Source of the DNA: Motilibacter deserti
GTDB taxonomy: Bacteria; Actinomycetota; Actinomycetes; Motilibacterales; Motilibacteraceae
DNA: 64,000 bases
Direction: 5' to 3'
Assembly (NCBI RefSeq): GCF_011250635.1
Contig: NZ_JAANNP010000005.1
Span: 55,876 to 119,875 of the forward strand
Of the stretch, positions 31,600 to 40,606 are shown one piece after another (position 1 is the stretch's first letter; each line of letters starts with the position of its first letter). The notes under the pieces are model-generated. The model did no database searches and was not told the origin of the DNA. It was given only the letters and a program-made list of their open reading frames with translations. The position numbers were made by a program, and so were the translations under genes.

Positions 31600-33060
31600 T
31601 CAGCCGGCGACCACCCGGACCGTCTCCATCGACGGGTCCGCGGCGTCCGGGATGAGCATCCCGGCCTTCGCCCCCGAGACCAGGTAGTCGATAGCCTCGG
31701 CCGTGATGAGCTCGCCGGGAGCGAGGACGGGCACTCCCGGCGGGTAGGGGGACACCATCTCCGCGGCGACCCGCCCGACCGCCCGCTCCGCGGGCACCTG
31801 CTCGACGGGCCCGAAGAACGCGTCCCTCGGCAGCATCACGGTCTCCAGCTCGAGGGCTCCGGCAGAAGGCAGCTGCGCCTGCGGCTGGGGCGAGATGCGG
31901 TTCCGGTCGCGTACGAGCCGCTGGAAGCCCTCCACGAGGGCCTGGACCGTTGCGTCGTCGTCCCCGTGCGTGATGCGGGCGCTGACCCGGCACTGGTCCA
32001 TGGACCCGAGGTCGAGGTGGTACTCGGCGCGCATCCAGTCCGCAGCCTGGTAGCCGGAGATGCCGAGGCCGCGGACGTCGACGGTGACCGCGAGCGGGTC
32101 GATGTCGAACGCGCCCTGCGGCCGGACGACGTCGCGCCCCATCAGCGCCAGATGCGGGATCGAGCCGATCTGCGCGCGGGCGCGCTCGGCGCGGCGCAGC
32201 GCGCCGCCCAGCAGCTCGCTGCCCTGCTCGGCCATCTGCCGCCGCCAGCCGTCGAGCGAGGCGTAGACCAGGTTGGAGGAGCTCGTCGTGCCGAGCAGGT
32301 CCTCGCGCTGCTTCAGCACCGTCGGGTCGATCCGGTCGCCCTGCAGGTGGAAGACCGAGCTCTGCTCGACCGCCGAGCCCATCTTGTGCACGCTCGTGAC
32401 GACGAGGTCGGCCCCCGCGTTCATGCCCCAGGCGGGGAGCCCCTCGTGGAACGGCAGGTGCGCCCCCCACGCCTCGTCCACGATCAGCGCCACGTCGTGC
32501 TCGCGGCAGACCTCGGCCACGCCGGCAATGTCCGCGCACGTGCCCCAGTCAGTAGGCGTGATGAGCAGCATGCCCTTGGCGTCGGGGTTCGCCTGCAACG
32601 CACGGCGGACGTCCTCCGGCTCCGGCGGGTGCGCGAGCGCCAGGTCCTCGTCCCAGTGCGGGTGGACCCACACCGGCCGGGTGCCGTTCACGATGACGCC
32701 CGCGATCACTGACTTGTGGGCGTTCCGGGAGATGAGCAGCTTCTCGCCCGGCCCAGCGACGGCCAGCATCGCGGTCTTGACCGACAGCGAGCTGCCGCAC
32801 GTGGAGAAGAACGCGACGTCGGCCCCTACAGCGTCGGCCATGAGCTCCTCGGCCTGCGTCAGGACCCCCTGGGACTCGCGGCGGTCGTCCAGCCCGTTGA
32901 GGGTGAGGACGTCCGAGCTGAAGACGCCTTCGCCCATCACCTCGAGCACGCGCGGGTCCACCCCGCGGCCCTGCTTGTGCCCCGGGGGCCCGAAGACGAG
33001 GTCGCCTCGACGGCGGAACTCCTGCAACGCCTCGAGCACCGGCACTCGCGACTGGTCCAC
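31600..33060 (-). CDS. Orn/Lys/Arg decarboxylase-family PLP enzyme
   Basis: 486 residues. The fold-type I decarboxylase signature is intact: FGPPGHKQGRG, STCGSSLSVKTAM, LIVDEAWGAH (Asp195) and SVHKMGSA with PLP-lysine Lys226; the small C-terminal domain ends with the PYPPGVPVLAPGE motif. It lacks the N-terminal receiver-like wing of the inducible enterobacterial enzymes, as in the short Gram-positive SpeA-like group. GTG 33060 follows AAGGAG by 6 nt. Substrate (Arg, Lys or Orn) cannot be read from sequence. Confidence 0.88.
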   Translation of the reverse strand: MDQSRVPVLEALQEFRRRGDLVFGPPGHKQGRGVDPRVLEVMGEGVFSSDVLTLNGLDDRRESQGVLTQAEELMADAVGADVAFFSTCGSSLSVKTAMLAVAGPGEKLLISRNAHKSVIAGVIVNGTRPVWVHPHWDEDLALAHPPEPEDVRRALQANPDAKGMLLITPTDWGTCADIAGVAEVCREHDVALIVDEAWGAHLPFHEGLPAWGMNAGADLVVTSVHKMGSAVEQSSVFHLQGDRIDPTVLKQREDLLGTTSSSNLVYASLDGWRRQMAEQGSELLGGALRRAERARAQIGSIPHLALMGRDVVRPQGAFDIDPLAVTVDVRGLGISGYQAADWMRAEYHLDLGSMDQCRVSARITHGDDDATVQALVEGFQRLVRDRNRISPQPQAQLPSAGALELETVMLPRDAFFGPVEQVPAERAVGRVAAEMVSPYPPGVPVLAPGELITAEAIDYLVSGAKAGMLIPDAADPSMETVRVVAG

Positions 33061-33219
33061 GACCCGCTCCTTGCACGCTTCGGAAGCTGTTCGACGGTCC
33101 AACCTGCCCTGTCGTCGCCGGGCTACGCACGTCGAGCGCCCGGCCCGTTCGGCGTGGGCAAGGCCCTGCCCGGGGATGCTGGCGACACCACTCCCGCCAG
33201 CGACGCCGAGGAGCATCAG

Positions 33220-34362
33220 GTGACGACGCTCGCCCCGCTGCCGGACGCCGTGCCGGAGCGCCCTGCTGCCGCCGTCACGGTCGGCGTCGAGGAGGAGTAC
33301 CACCTCGTCGACGCCGAGACGCTCGCGCTGCGCGACTCCGCCGAGCTCAACGACGCGGCGCTGCACGGCCGCATGGGCCCGCAGATCCAGGCTGAGATCG
33401 CGACGACGCAGCTCGAGACCGCGACGGCGGTCTGCCGCACGGCCGGGGAGCTGCGGCAGCAGATCGTCCACGTACGCACGGAGGCCGCCGCTGCGGCGGC
33501 GACCGCCGGGAGCGCCCTGCTCGTGGCGTCGACGCACCCGTTCGCGACGTGGGACCAGCAGCGGCTGACGGCGCGCCCGCGCTACATCGAGCTCTTCGAG
33601 CGCTGGGGCCTGCTCGCGCTGCAGCAGGTCATCTGCGGCTGCCACGTCCACGTCTCCGTGCCCGACCTGGACACCGCCGTGGCGGTCATGGACCGCGCCA
33701 GGGCGTACCTGCCGACCGTGCTCGCGATGACCGGGAGCTCACCGTTCCACGAGGGCACCGACACCGGCTACGACAGCTACCGCACCCAGTGGTTCGCCCG
33801 GTGGCCGATCACCGGTCCCACCGAGCCGCTCGGCAGCGGCACGGCGTACCTCGAGCTCGTGGAAGGGCTGCGGCGTGCGGGCGTGATCGAGGACTCCTCG
33901 AGCCTCTACTGGGACGTCCGGCCATCGGCGAAGTACCCGACGGTTGAGTTCCGGGTGGGCGACGTCTGCACCGAGGTCGACGACGTGGTCCTGCACGCGG
34001 TGCTGCTCCGGTCGCTCACCCGCGTCCTTGCGGCGCAGGCCGAACGGGGCGTGCCGGCCCCGGAGATACGTCCGGAGCTGCTGCGTGCAGCGCGCTGGCG
34101 GGCAGCCCGGCACGGGCTGTCGGAGTCGCTCTTCGACGTCCTGCAGGGCGACCTCGTGCCGGCGCCGGTGGCCGTCGAGCGGCTGCTCGCCCTGCTGCGG
34201 CATGACCTGCAGGACGCGGGGGAGTGGCAGGAGGCGAGCGAGCTGACCACCCGGCTGCTCGCCCGCGGCACCTCCGCCCAGCGCCAGCGGGCGGTCCTGC
34301 AGCGCACCGGTGACCTGCGCGCGGTCGCCGCCTCCGTGGTCCTGCGCGCCGGCTCCGCCTAG
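33220..34362 (+). CDS. ybdK: carboxylate-amine ligase, YbdK type (GCS2)
   Basis: 380 residues, the normal YbdK length. VGVEEEYHLVD (metal-binding Glu residues), AEIATTQLETAT, ICGCHVHVSVPD, SSPFHEGTDTGYDSYR and PTVEFRVGDVCTEVDD are typical. E. coli YbdK shows weak glutamate-cysteine ligase activity; the physiological substrate is unknown. GTG 33220 with GAGGAG 6 nt upstream. Divergent from the decarboxylase and followed by an M20 peptidase. Confidence 0.88.
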   Translation: MTTLAPLPDAVPERPAAAVTVGVEEEYHLVDAETLALRDSAELNDAALHGRMGPQIQAEIATTQLETATAVCRTAGELRQQIVHVRTEAAAAAATAGSALLVASTHPFATWDQQRLTARPRYIELFERWGLLALQQVICGCHVHVSVPDLDTAVAVMDRARAYLPTVLAMTGSSPFHEGTDTGYDSYRTQWFARWPITGPTEPLGSGTAYLELVEGLRRAGVIEDSSSLYWDVRPSAKYPTVEFRVGDVCTEVDDVVLHAVLLRSLTRVLAAQAERGVPAPEIRPELLRAARWRAARHGLSESLFDVLQGDLVPAPVAVERLLALLRHDLQDAGEWQEASELTTRLLARGTSAQRQRAVLQRTGDLRAVAASVVLRAGSA

Positions 34363-34401
34363 CCCCGAGCACTGATCGAGCAGACGACACGGGAGCGGCA
34401 C

Positions 34402-35799
34402 ATGGCACAGGACGTCGACCGGGTCCGCGACTGGGTGCGCGACCAGGAGCAGGACCTGCTCGCGCACCTCATCGGCTGGGTACGCCTGCGGCCGGTGGCT
34501 GCCGAGGAGGAGCACGCGGTCGACCTGGAGCGGTCGGCGAACTGGCTCGCCGGAGTCCTCCGGGAGACCGGCTTCCCCACGGTCGAGCTGTGGCGCTCCG
34601 GCGGTCCGCCGGCGGTCTTCGCCGAGTGGCGCGCCGAGCCGGGCGCACCGACCGTCCTGGTCTACAGCCACCATGACGTGCGCGCGGCGAAGGACGACAC
34701 GTGGACGGAGTGCCCGCCGTTCGAGCCGGCGTTGCGCGACGGGCGGCTCTACGGGCGCGGCGCCTCCGACGCCAAGGGCCAGGTCCTCTGCCACGTCTGG
34801 GCGCTCCGGGCCCACCTTGCGGCCACGGGGCGCGACCGCCCGGCGGTCAACGTCCAGTTGCTGGTCGAGGGGGAGGAGGAGGCCTCCTCGCCCCATCTGG
34901 CCGCGCTGCTCGAGCAGCAGCGGGACCGGCTCGACCCGGACTTCGTGATCGTCTCGGACACGATGTTGTGGGCGGCGCACGCTCCTGCCGTCTGCGTCGG
35001 GGTGCGCGGCATGCTCGAGGCCCATCTCGAGGTGATGGGCCCGCGGACCGACATCCATGCCGGAGCCGTGTCGGGGGTCGTCCCCAACCCGATCGTCGAG
35101 CTCTCCGCCCTCCTGGCCCAGCTGCGGGACGAGCGCGGGCGCGTCACGCTGCCCGGGTTCTACGACGACGTCGCGGACGCCTCTCCCGAGGAGCGGGAGC
35201 AGCTCGCGCAGCTGCCGCAGGACGAGGACGAGTGGCTCGAGCGCACGGGTGGGCGGAGCGTCGTCGGCGAGGCCGGCTACACCCTGGCCGAGCGGCTCTA
35301 CGTCCGGCCGTCCGTCGACGTGACCGCGTTCCTCGCCGGCGACCCGACGGGCGCGTCGCGCGGAGCGGTCCCGTCCATGGCGGCGGCCGACGTGAAGTTC
35401 CTGCTGGTGCCCGACCAGACCGTCGAGCGCGTCGCCGAGCAGGTCCGCCGCTGGGTGGACGAGCGCATCAGCCCGCACGTCGCGTACGAACTCACGCTCA
35501 GCGAGGAGCTCGGCCAGCAGCCGTACGTGACCCCACGCCACCACCCGGCCCTGGCCGTCCTGCGCGCCGCCATGGAGCAGGGGTTCGAGCAGCCCGTGGG
35601 GCACATGCGCAACGCCGGCGGCGCGCCCGCCGCCCTCCTCGCGAGCACGCTCGGCACGCCGGTGCTCTTCTTCGGCACGGGCCTGCCGGAGGACCGTTGG
35701 CACGACAGCAACGAGAGCGTGCTCGTGGACGTGCTGTTGAAGGGCGTCGTGTCGATGGCGGTCTTCTGGGAGGAGCTGGCCGCGAGGGGGACGGGCTGA
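34402..35799 (+). CDS. M20-family metallopeptidase (dipeptidase-like)
   Basis: 465 residues. The dizinc site is visible: SHHDV (His90, Asp92), GASDAKG (bridging Asp123), EGEEEASS (catalytic Glu158, metal Glu159), and the C-terminal metal His. The lid domain contains RTDIHAGAVSGVVPNP and LLVPDQTVERVAEQVRRWV. Closest type is the M20 dipeptidase/CNDP-like group. No signal peptide. It lies 39 nt after the YbdK-type ligase gene with GGGAG before its ATG, so cotranscription is likely; a shared peptide or gamma-amide pathway is inference. Confidence 0.9.
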   Translation: MAQDVDRVRDWVRDQEQDLLAHLIGWVRLRPVAAEEEHAVDLERSANWLAGVLRETGFPTVELWRSGGPPAVFAEWRAEPGAPTVLVYSHHDVRAAKDDTWTECPPFEPALRDGRLYGRGASDAKGQVLCHVWALRAHLAATGRDRPAVNVQLLVEGEEEASSPHLAALLEQQRDRLDPDFVIVSDTMLWAAHAPAVCVGVRGMLEAHLEVMGPRTDIHAGAVSGVVPNPIVELSALLAQLRDERGRVTLPGFYDDVADASPEEREQLAQLPQDEDEWLERTGGRSVVGEAGYTLAERLYVRPSVDVTAFLAGDPTGASRGAVPSMAAADVKFLLVPDQTVERVAEQVRRWVDERISPHVAYELTLSEELGQQPYVTPRHHPALAVLRAAMEQGFEQPVGHMRNAGGAPAALLASTLGTPVLFFGTGLPEDRWHDSNESVLVDVLLKGVVSMAVFWEELAARGTG

Positions 35800-35825
35800 C
35801 GTGGGAGGCTGCTTGGAGCCGCCCG

Positions 35826-36464
35826 CTAGTCCAGCCGCGACTCCAGCCGTGCCTTGACCGTCGGCCACTCGTCCCGGAGCACGCTGAAGACGACCGTGTC
35901 GCGGAAGGTGCCGTCCTCGCGCCGCATGTCGCGGCGCAGCACGCCCTCGCGCACGGCGCCCAGCCGGGCGATCGCCGACTGCGAGCGCGTGTTGAGGGCG
36001 TCGGTCTGGATCTTCACCCGGCCGTAGCCGCACTCCTCGAAGCAGTGCTGCAGCAGCAGGAGCTTGCACTCGGGGTTGACCTGGCTGCCCCACCACCGCC
36101 GGCCGTAGAGCGTCGAGCCGACGTGGATGCTCTCGTTGAGCACGTGCGGCTCGAGCAGCGAGGTGGTCCCCACCAGCTCGCCGCGCCGCCCGAGCGCGCT
36201 GCCCCCGACGAGCCGGACCGCGTACGCCATCCGCCCGCCGCCGCTCCCGTCCAGCCGGCCCTGGCCGCCGAGGAACCGCTCCCGGGCCAGCAGCACGCTG
36301 TCGTCGGCGGAGGACGGGCGCCGGTGCATGACGTAGCCGTCGGCGTAGATACCTGGGTCGGCCAGGAGGAGCCCCACCTCGGGAAGGTCGGCCTCCGTGA
36401 GTGGTTGGAGCCGGACGTAGCGACCCGTCAGCTCCTGCCCGTCGGGAAGGCGGGCGCCGCTCAT
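35826..36464 (-). CDS. GNAT acetyltransferase (RimJ/RimL-like)
   Basis: 212 residues. YVRLQPLTEADLPEVGLLLADP at the N-terminus, a core strand VGTTSLLEP, STLYGRRWWGSQVNPECKLLLLQHCFEECGYGRV (acetyl-CoA loop variant) and ALNTRSQSAIARLGAVREGVLRRD (NxxSxxxxxKxGF-like end) place it with GNATs that modify proteins or small molecules. Convergent with the peptidase gene. Substrate unknown. Confidence 0.85.
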   Translation of the reverse strand: MSGARLPDGQELTGRYVRLQPLTEADLPEVGLLLADPGIYADGYVMHRRPSSADDSVLLARERFLGGQGRLDGSGGGRMAYAVRLVGGSALGRRGELVGTTSLLEPHVLNESIHVGSTLYGRRWWGSQVNPECKLLLLQHCFEECGYGRVKIQTDALNTRSQSAIARLGAVREGVLRRDMRREDGTFRDTVVFSVLRDEWPTVKARLESRLD

Positions 36465-36504
36465 CGCTCGACCGGAAGCGAATGCGTGCTATGCGATGCG
36501 TGCA

Positions 36505-37980
36505 TCAGCCTTCGTGACCGACGTGGTCGACCGGCGGAGGCGCGATGTCTCCCGGCCGGCCGCCCTTCGGGACGATGTCGAACGTCGCCATCATCCCGAG
36601 GTCGGAGTGAAGCACGATGTGGCAGTGGAAGACGGACCGTCCGATGAAGTCCCGGATCGGCATGCGGAACGTGATGCTGCCGCCGTTCGGGGTGACGGGG
36701 TAGGTGTCCTCGTAGCTCTGCCGCTCGACCGGCTGCCCGTTGACGTGGGTGAGCTGGAACGGGTTGACGTGGATGTGGAACGGGTGGAGCAGGACGCTGT
36801 TGTTCACGATCGTCCACTCCTCGATCGTGTCCAGCTCCATGGTGATGTCGCAGCGGTCGGGGTCGAAGACCTTGCCGTTGATGGTGAAGCCGCCGGTCAT
36901 CGAGAAGACGACCTCGCGCTTCGTGTCGACCTTGGCCTGACGCAGGTCCTCGAACGGGCGGAAGAACGGCGTGGTGCTGCCCGGGAGCACCACCTTGTCG
37001 CGGCGGGTCACGATGGTGGCGACGTCGTGGTCGGGGGTGAAGAACCCGGCGCCCATGTTGTAGGGGAGGGCGCGCAGCCGGTACGTCCCGGGCGCGGCGG
37101 CCTTGACCAGCACGTCCGCGCGCTGGCCCGGGGTGAGCGAGAGCGTGTCGATGGGCACGGGCTTGGCGAAGGGGTGCCCGTCGGCGCCCACCTGGACCAT
37201 CGAGTGGCCCTCGAGCTGCAGGTGGAAGGCGGGGTCGGGCGAGGCGTTGACGATCCGCCACCGCTCCGTCTGGCCGGTCGACATCTCGAGCGCGGGGACG
37301 CGCTGGCCGTTGATGTGAGCCACGGTCTTGCGCACCAGGGTGGCGGTGAACGGCACGAGGCTGCCGGCAGCGTCGAACTCGGGGCTCTGCAGCACGAGCA
37401 CGCGCTCGGGGATCCGCTTGGTCAGGACGTTGTCCTCGGCGGGGTCCCGCACGATCAGCGCCCCGGCCATGCCGCCGAACAGCTGCAGCACGCCGTTGCC
37501 GTGCGGGTGGGGGTGGTACCAGTTGACGCCGCAGAAGTGGTCGTGCGGGATCTCGAACTCGAAGTCGAAGGTCTCGCCGGGCGCGATGTGCAGCAGCACG
37601 TTGTCGGCACGCCCCTGCGGGGAGATGTGCAGACCGTGCGTGTGCAGGTTGGTCGACTCGTCGAGGTTGTTGACGAGCTTGATGCGCAGCGTGTCGCCGG
37701 GGTAGACCACCAGCGTCGGCCCCGGGACCCTGCCGTTGTAGGTGTAGGTCGTGACCGGCTTGCCCGCCACGATCGTCTGCTTCTTCTCGCAGACGAGGGT
37801 GACCTCGAGCAGGCCGTTGCTGCTGCGCAGGACCTCGGGCTGGGTCAGCGGGTTGCTGACCGCTGCCTCGACGTCGGCCGCGAAGGGGTCCGTCAAGAGC
37901 CAGGTCGCCGCGGTGGCGACACCGAGCCCGAGCAGGGCACGGCGGGACATCGGAAGCCGGTCGACCTGGTGCTCGCCCAT
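36505..37980 (-). CDS. Tat-exported multicopper oxidase
   Basis: 491 residues. A twin-arginine signal (MSRRALLGLGVATAATWLL, residues 11-29) is followed by three cupredoxin domains. Copper ligands: HTHGLH, WYHPHPHG, HPFHIHVNPF and the type-1/3 signature HCHIVLHSDLGMM, with Met as axial ligand. Laccase/CueO/bilirubin-oxidase-like; oxidation of Cu(I), Fe(II), Mn(II) or phenolics are all possible. ATG 37980 is chosen because AAAGG lies 7 nt upstream; ATG 37986 is too close to it. Confidence 0.92.
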   Translation of the reverse strand: MGEHQVDRLPMSRRALLGLGVATAATWLLTDPFAADVEAAVSNPLTQPEVLRSSNGLLEVTLVCEKKQTIVAGKPVTTYTYNGRVPGPTLVVYPGDTLRIKLVNNLDESTNLHTHGLHISPQGRADNVLLHIAPGETFDFEFEIPHDHFCGVNWYHPHPHGNGVLQLFGGMAGALIVRDPAEDNVLTKRIPERVLVLQSPEFDAAGSLVPFTATLVRKTVAHINGQRVPALEMSTGQTERWRIVNASPDPAFHLQLEGHSMVQVGADGHPFAKPVPIDTLSLTPGQRADVLVKAAAPGTYRLRALPYNMGAGFFTPDHDVATIVTRRDKVVLPGSTTPFFRPFEDLRQAKVDTKREVVFSMTGGFTINGKVFDPDRCDITMELDTIEEWTIVNNSVLLHPFHIHVNPFQLTHVNGQPVERQSYEDTYPVTPNGGSITFRMPIRDFIGRSVFHCHIVLHSDLGMMATFDIVPKGGRPGDIAPPPVDHVGHEG

Positions 37981-37986
37981 GAGCAT

Positions 37987-38343
37987 GCCTTTCGATCTGC
38001 GCGCCCGTCTTTGGGTCGCCACTGACAAAAGTTCTGTGGCCCGTGCAGTATCACCATCAAGAGGCGGCCGGGCAAGCAAGATCACAGGATTGCCGTCACC
38101 CGGTCGCGCTTCGCGTCCGTCCCGGGCGGGCACCTGTGTCAACGTCGCTCGGCAGGGCTTCATTCCTGCTGGGCGTGGGGCGCAACTGATGCGTAAGCCA
38201 CTGATGCATCTGAGGTGGGACCCGCTGGCGTGCTCCGGTGCGCACGCGTCACCCTCGTTCGCCGCCGACGCGCGCGCCTGCGAAGGTGGACGAGGAAGGT
38301 GTCCCGCCGCAGGCGGGGCCGGGTTGTGGAAGAGGGTTGCAGG
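37987..38343. other. gene-free divergent region, long leader of the cold-shock gene
   Basis: 357 bp between divergent starts. It is more A/T-rich near 38020-38070 than the rest and holds a direct repeat ACTGATGC at about 38188 and 38206. A long structured leader would suit cold-shock genes, but I cannot place a promoter with confidence. Confidence 0.5.
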
Positions 38344-39273
38344 ATGCAGGGCAGCGTGCGGTGGTTCAACGCGGACAAGGGCTTCGGCTTCATCACCCCT
38401 GACGACGGCGGCGAGGACGTCTTCGTCCACTTCTCCGCCATCGCCGACGAAGGAGGGTTCCGCACCCTGGACGAGGGCCAGCGCGTCGAGTTCGACGCGG
38501 CCCCCACCGACCGCGGCCTGCACGCCTCGAACGTCCGCCCCCAGGGCGGCCGGCCCGCCGGCCGCGGGGACACCCGGCGCGACGTCCGGGACGAGCCGCG
38601 GCGGGACACGCGCGACTACCGCGATCAGCCGCGACGTGACGGACGGGACAGCCGGGAGAGCGGCCGGGGCTTCCGGGACCAGCCGCGTTCGGACTTCGGG
38701 CGCGGACGGGACCGCGGCTCCTCCGGCGGCGGGGGCCGAGGCGGCGTCGTCACCGGGACCGTGCACTGGTTCGACGGCGAGAAGGGCTACGGCTTCATCA
38801 CCCCCGACGACGTCTTCGTCCACTTCTCGGCGATCCGCAGCGGCGGGTTCCGCTCGCTCGACGAGGGCCAGCGCGTGGAGTTCGTCGTGACCGAGGGCGA
38901 GCGCGGCCTGCAGGCCGAGGAGGTCAGCGTCTTGGACGAGCGGCCGGCCCGCCGCGAGCGGCGTGAGGACGACCGCTGGGGCCGTGACCGTGACGCGGCG
39001 CCTCGCACCCGGGAGCCGCGGCGCCCGGTCGAGCGCAACCCCGCCAACGACGTCCCGGGCGGCCTCGTGCAGGGCACGGTGCAGTGGTTCAACGGGCAGA
39101 AGGGGTTCGGCTTCATCACCCCGGACGACGGGGGAGAGGACGTGTTCGTGCACTTCTCCGAGATCGACGACGCGTCCGGATTCCGGTCCCTGGAGGAAGG
39201 GCAGCGCGTCGAGTTCGGGCGCACGTCCGGCGAGCGGGGGCTGCAGGCCGTCGACGTCCGCCCCGTGGGCTGA
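38344..39273 (+). CDS. triple cold-shock-domain protein with Arg/Asp/Gly-rich linkers
   Basis: 309 residues with three cold-shock domains. CSD1 spans 1-66 ([15 protein letters not shown]...VFVHF), CSD2 136-197, CSD3 241-309. RNP1 (KGFGFI/KGYGFI) and RNP2 (VFVHF) are intact in all three. Linkers 67-135 and 198-240 are basic, disordered and rich in RD/RG. CSD2 lacks the GGED residues between RNP1 and RNP2 found in CSD1 and CSD3. Ordinary bacterial Csp proteins have one domain. A role in binding several RNA or single-stranded DNA segments is inferred. Confidence 0.92.
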   Translation: MQGSVRWFNADKGFGFITPDDGGEDVFVHFSAIADEGGFRTLDEGQRVEFDAAPTDRGLHASNVRPQGGRPAGRGDTRRDVRDEPRRDTRDYRDQPRRDGRDSRESGRGFRDQPRSDFGRGRDRGSSGGGGRGGVVTGTVHWFDGEKGYGFITPDDVFVHFSAIRSGGFRSLDEGQRVEFVVTEGERGLQAEEVSVLDERPARRERREDDRWGRDRDAAPRTREPRRPVERNPANDVPGGLVQGTVQWFNGQKGFGFITPDDGGEDVFVHFSEIDDASGFRSLEEGQRVEFGRTSGERGLQAVDVRPVG

Positions 39274-39314
39274 TCGGCCGCGAGGGCCCCTGGCATGCCG
39301 GCGGGCCGCAGCGA

Positions 39315-39351
39315 GCGGGAGGGGCGGCCCTGTCGGGGCCGCCCCTCCCGC
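39315..39351. terminator. strong bidirectional hairpin
   Basis: A perfect 15-bp GC-rich stem (39315-39329 with 39337-39351, 7-nt loop) lies between the convergent cold-shock gene and the diiron-protein operon. Confidence 0.8.
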
Positions 39352-39362
39352 CCGTTCGGCCG

Positions 39363-40385
39363 CTACGCGTCGGCGGCGTGCTCGGGCAGCGGCCCGACGA
39401 GCGCCGACCGGCCTGCGTGCCAGGCGGCCAGGACGTGGTCCGACAGCCGCGCGTCGAGCAGGTTCGCCGCCTGCATGCCGAAAACCACCGCCTCGGCCAT
39501 CGCCGGGTCGCCGGCGACGAGCGGCGCGAGGATCCCGTGCCGCACCACCTGCTCGTGCACGGCGTCCGCCTCGACGTGCTCGGCGTAGAACCCGATCGTC
39601 GCCGGGCCGCAGCCGAGCCGTTCGGCTGCGCGGACGAGCCGGTCCGAGCCGGGCGACGACGTGAGCTCCACCACGGCGAACTGCCCGACCAGGGCGCCGC
39701 GCAGCGCACGGTGCAGCCCGCTCATGGACATGAAGTTGACTTCGGCGATCACCGGCGCCGGCGCCACGTCGACGTAGGCGCCGTAGCGGTCGGAGAGGCC
39801 GAGCTCGCGCATCATGTCCGCGAAGAGCTGCGCGTGCATGCGCTCGCCCCGCCCGGCGCCGTACTCGTCGTGCTCGACGGACACCAGCGCGGCCTTCGCC
39901 TCGCCCTCCAGCCGCGGGATCACCCACGCCTGCGGGTCGGCCTCCTTGAGGTGGTAGAGCGAGCGGAGCGCGATGTACTCGCGGAACTGCCAGAGCTCCC
40001 CGCGCCGACGCAGGTGGCGGGAGACGCCGGGGGCGTCCACGTGCTCGACCAGCAGGGGCTCGATCTCAGCGGCCACGTCGCCGCCGCCCGGGACCTCTGC
40101 CCGCAGCGCGGCGAGGAAGGCCGCCTCGAGCCGGCGGCGCAGCCCGAGCAGGGCCGGGTCCCACTCGAGGTCGTCGTCCACCCCGGCGAAGCCGCGGTAG
40201 TGCAGCTCGTAGCAGACGTAGAGCGCGAGCTGGAGGTCGTCGCCGAACGGGTCGGCGCCCTCGACGTCCAGCTCGTCCGGAAGGGGGCCGCCGCGCAGCG
40301 CCGCGAGGACCGCGGCCGACAGCGGGCCGCGCGCCAGGGGCAGCGCCGGAGCCGAGAGCGCGGGGGCGGTGGGGGTGGTCGTCAT
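39363..40385 (-). CDS. iron-containing redox enzyme family protein (haem-oxygenase-like diiron)
   Basis: 340 residues, all helical. The conserved acidic/His set of haem-oxygenase-like diiron proteins is seen in VSVEHDEYGAGRGERMHAQLF and FYAEHVEADAVHE. Known relatives of this fold carry out N-oxygenation, desaturation or C-C cleavage; the product here is unknown. Its ATG overlaps the stop of the CDGSH gene (ATGA), and it is the last gene of a three-gene operon with an MTQ2-like methyltransferase. Confidence 0.83.
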   Translation of the reverse strand: MTTTPTAPALSAPALPLARGPLSAAVLAALRGGPLPDELDVEGADPFGDDLQLALYVCYELHYRGFAGVDDDLEWDPALLGLRRRLEAAFLAALRAEVPGGGDVAAEIEPLLVEHVDAPGVSRHLRRRGELWQFREYIALRSLYHLKEADPQAWVIPRLEGEAKAALVSVEHDEYGAGRGERMHAQLFADMMRELGLSDRYGAYVDVAPAPVIAEVNFMSMSGLHRALRGALVGQFAVVELTSSPGSDRLVRAAERLGCGPATIGFYAEHVEADAVHEQVVRHGILAPLVAGDPAMAEAVVFGMQAANLLDARLSDHVLAAWHAGRSALVGPLPEHAADA

Positions 40386-40606
40386 CGTTCCTCCTCACGG
40401 GCGGACCGGACACGGCGCCGGTGGCTCGTGTCGCAGAAGGGGTAGCGGCGGCTGTTGCCGCACACGCAGAGCGCCGTCACCGGCCGCTCGGACACGGCCT
40501 TGCGCCCGTCGGGCAGCTCGACCTCCACCGGTCCCTCGACCAGGATCGGGCCGTCCGCGGTGACCACCACCCGGTGGGGGAGCGCCTCAGGCGGCACGCT
40601 CGGCAC
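40382..40606 (-). CDS. CDGSH iron-sulfur domain protein
   Basis: 74 residues. The 2Fe-2S motif reads CVCGNSRRYPFCDTSH, i.e. CxC...CDxSH with three Cys and one His ligand (mitoNEET type). The N-terminal part is a small beta region (GPILVEGPVEVELPDGR) common in bacterial members. Overlaps both neighbours by a few bases, so translation is coupled. Likely supplies electrons or Fe-S to the diiron enzyme, an inference from linkage. Confidence 0.87.
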   Translation of the reverse strand: MPSVPPEALPHRVVVTADGPILVEGPVEVELPDGRKAVSERPVTALCVCGNSRRYPFCDTSHRRRVRSAREEER

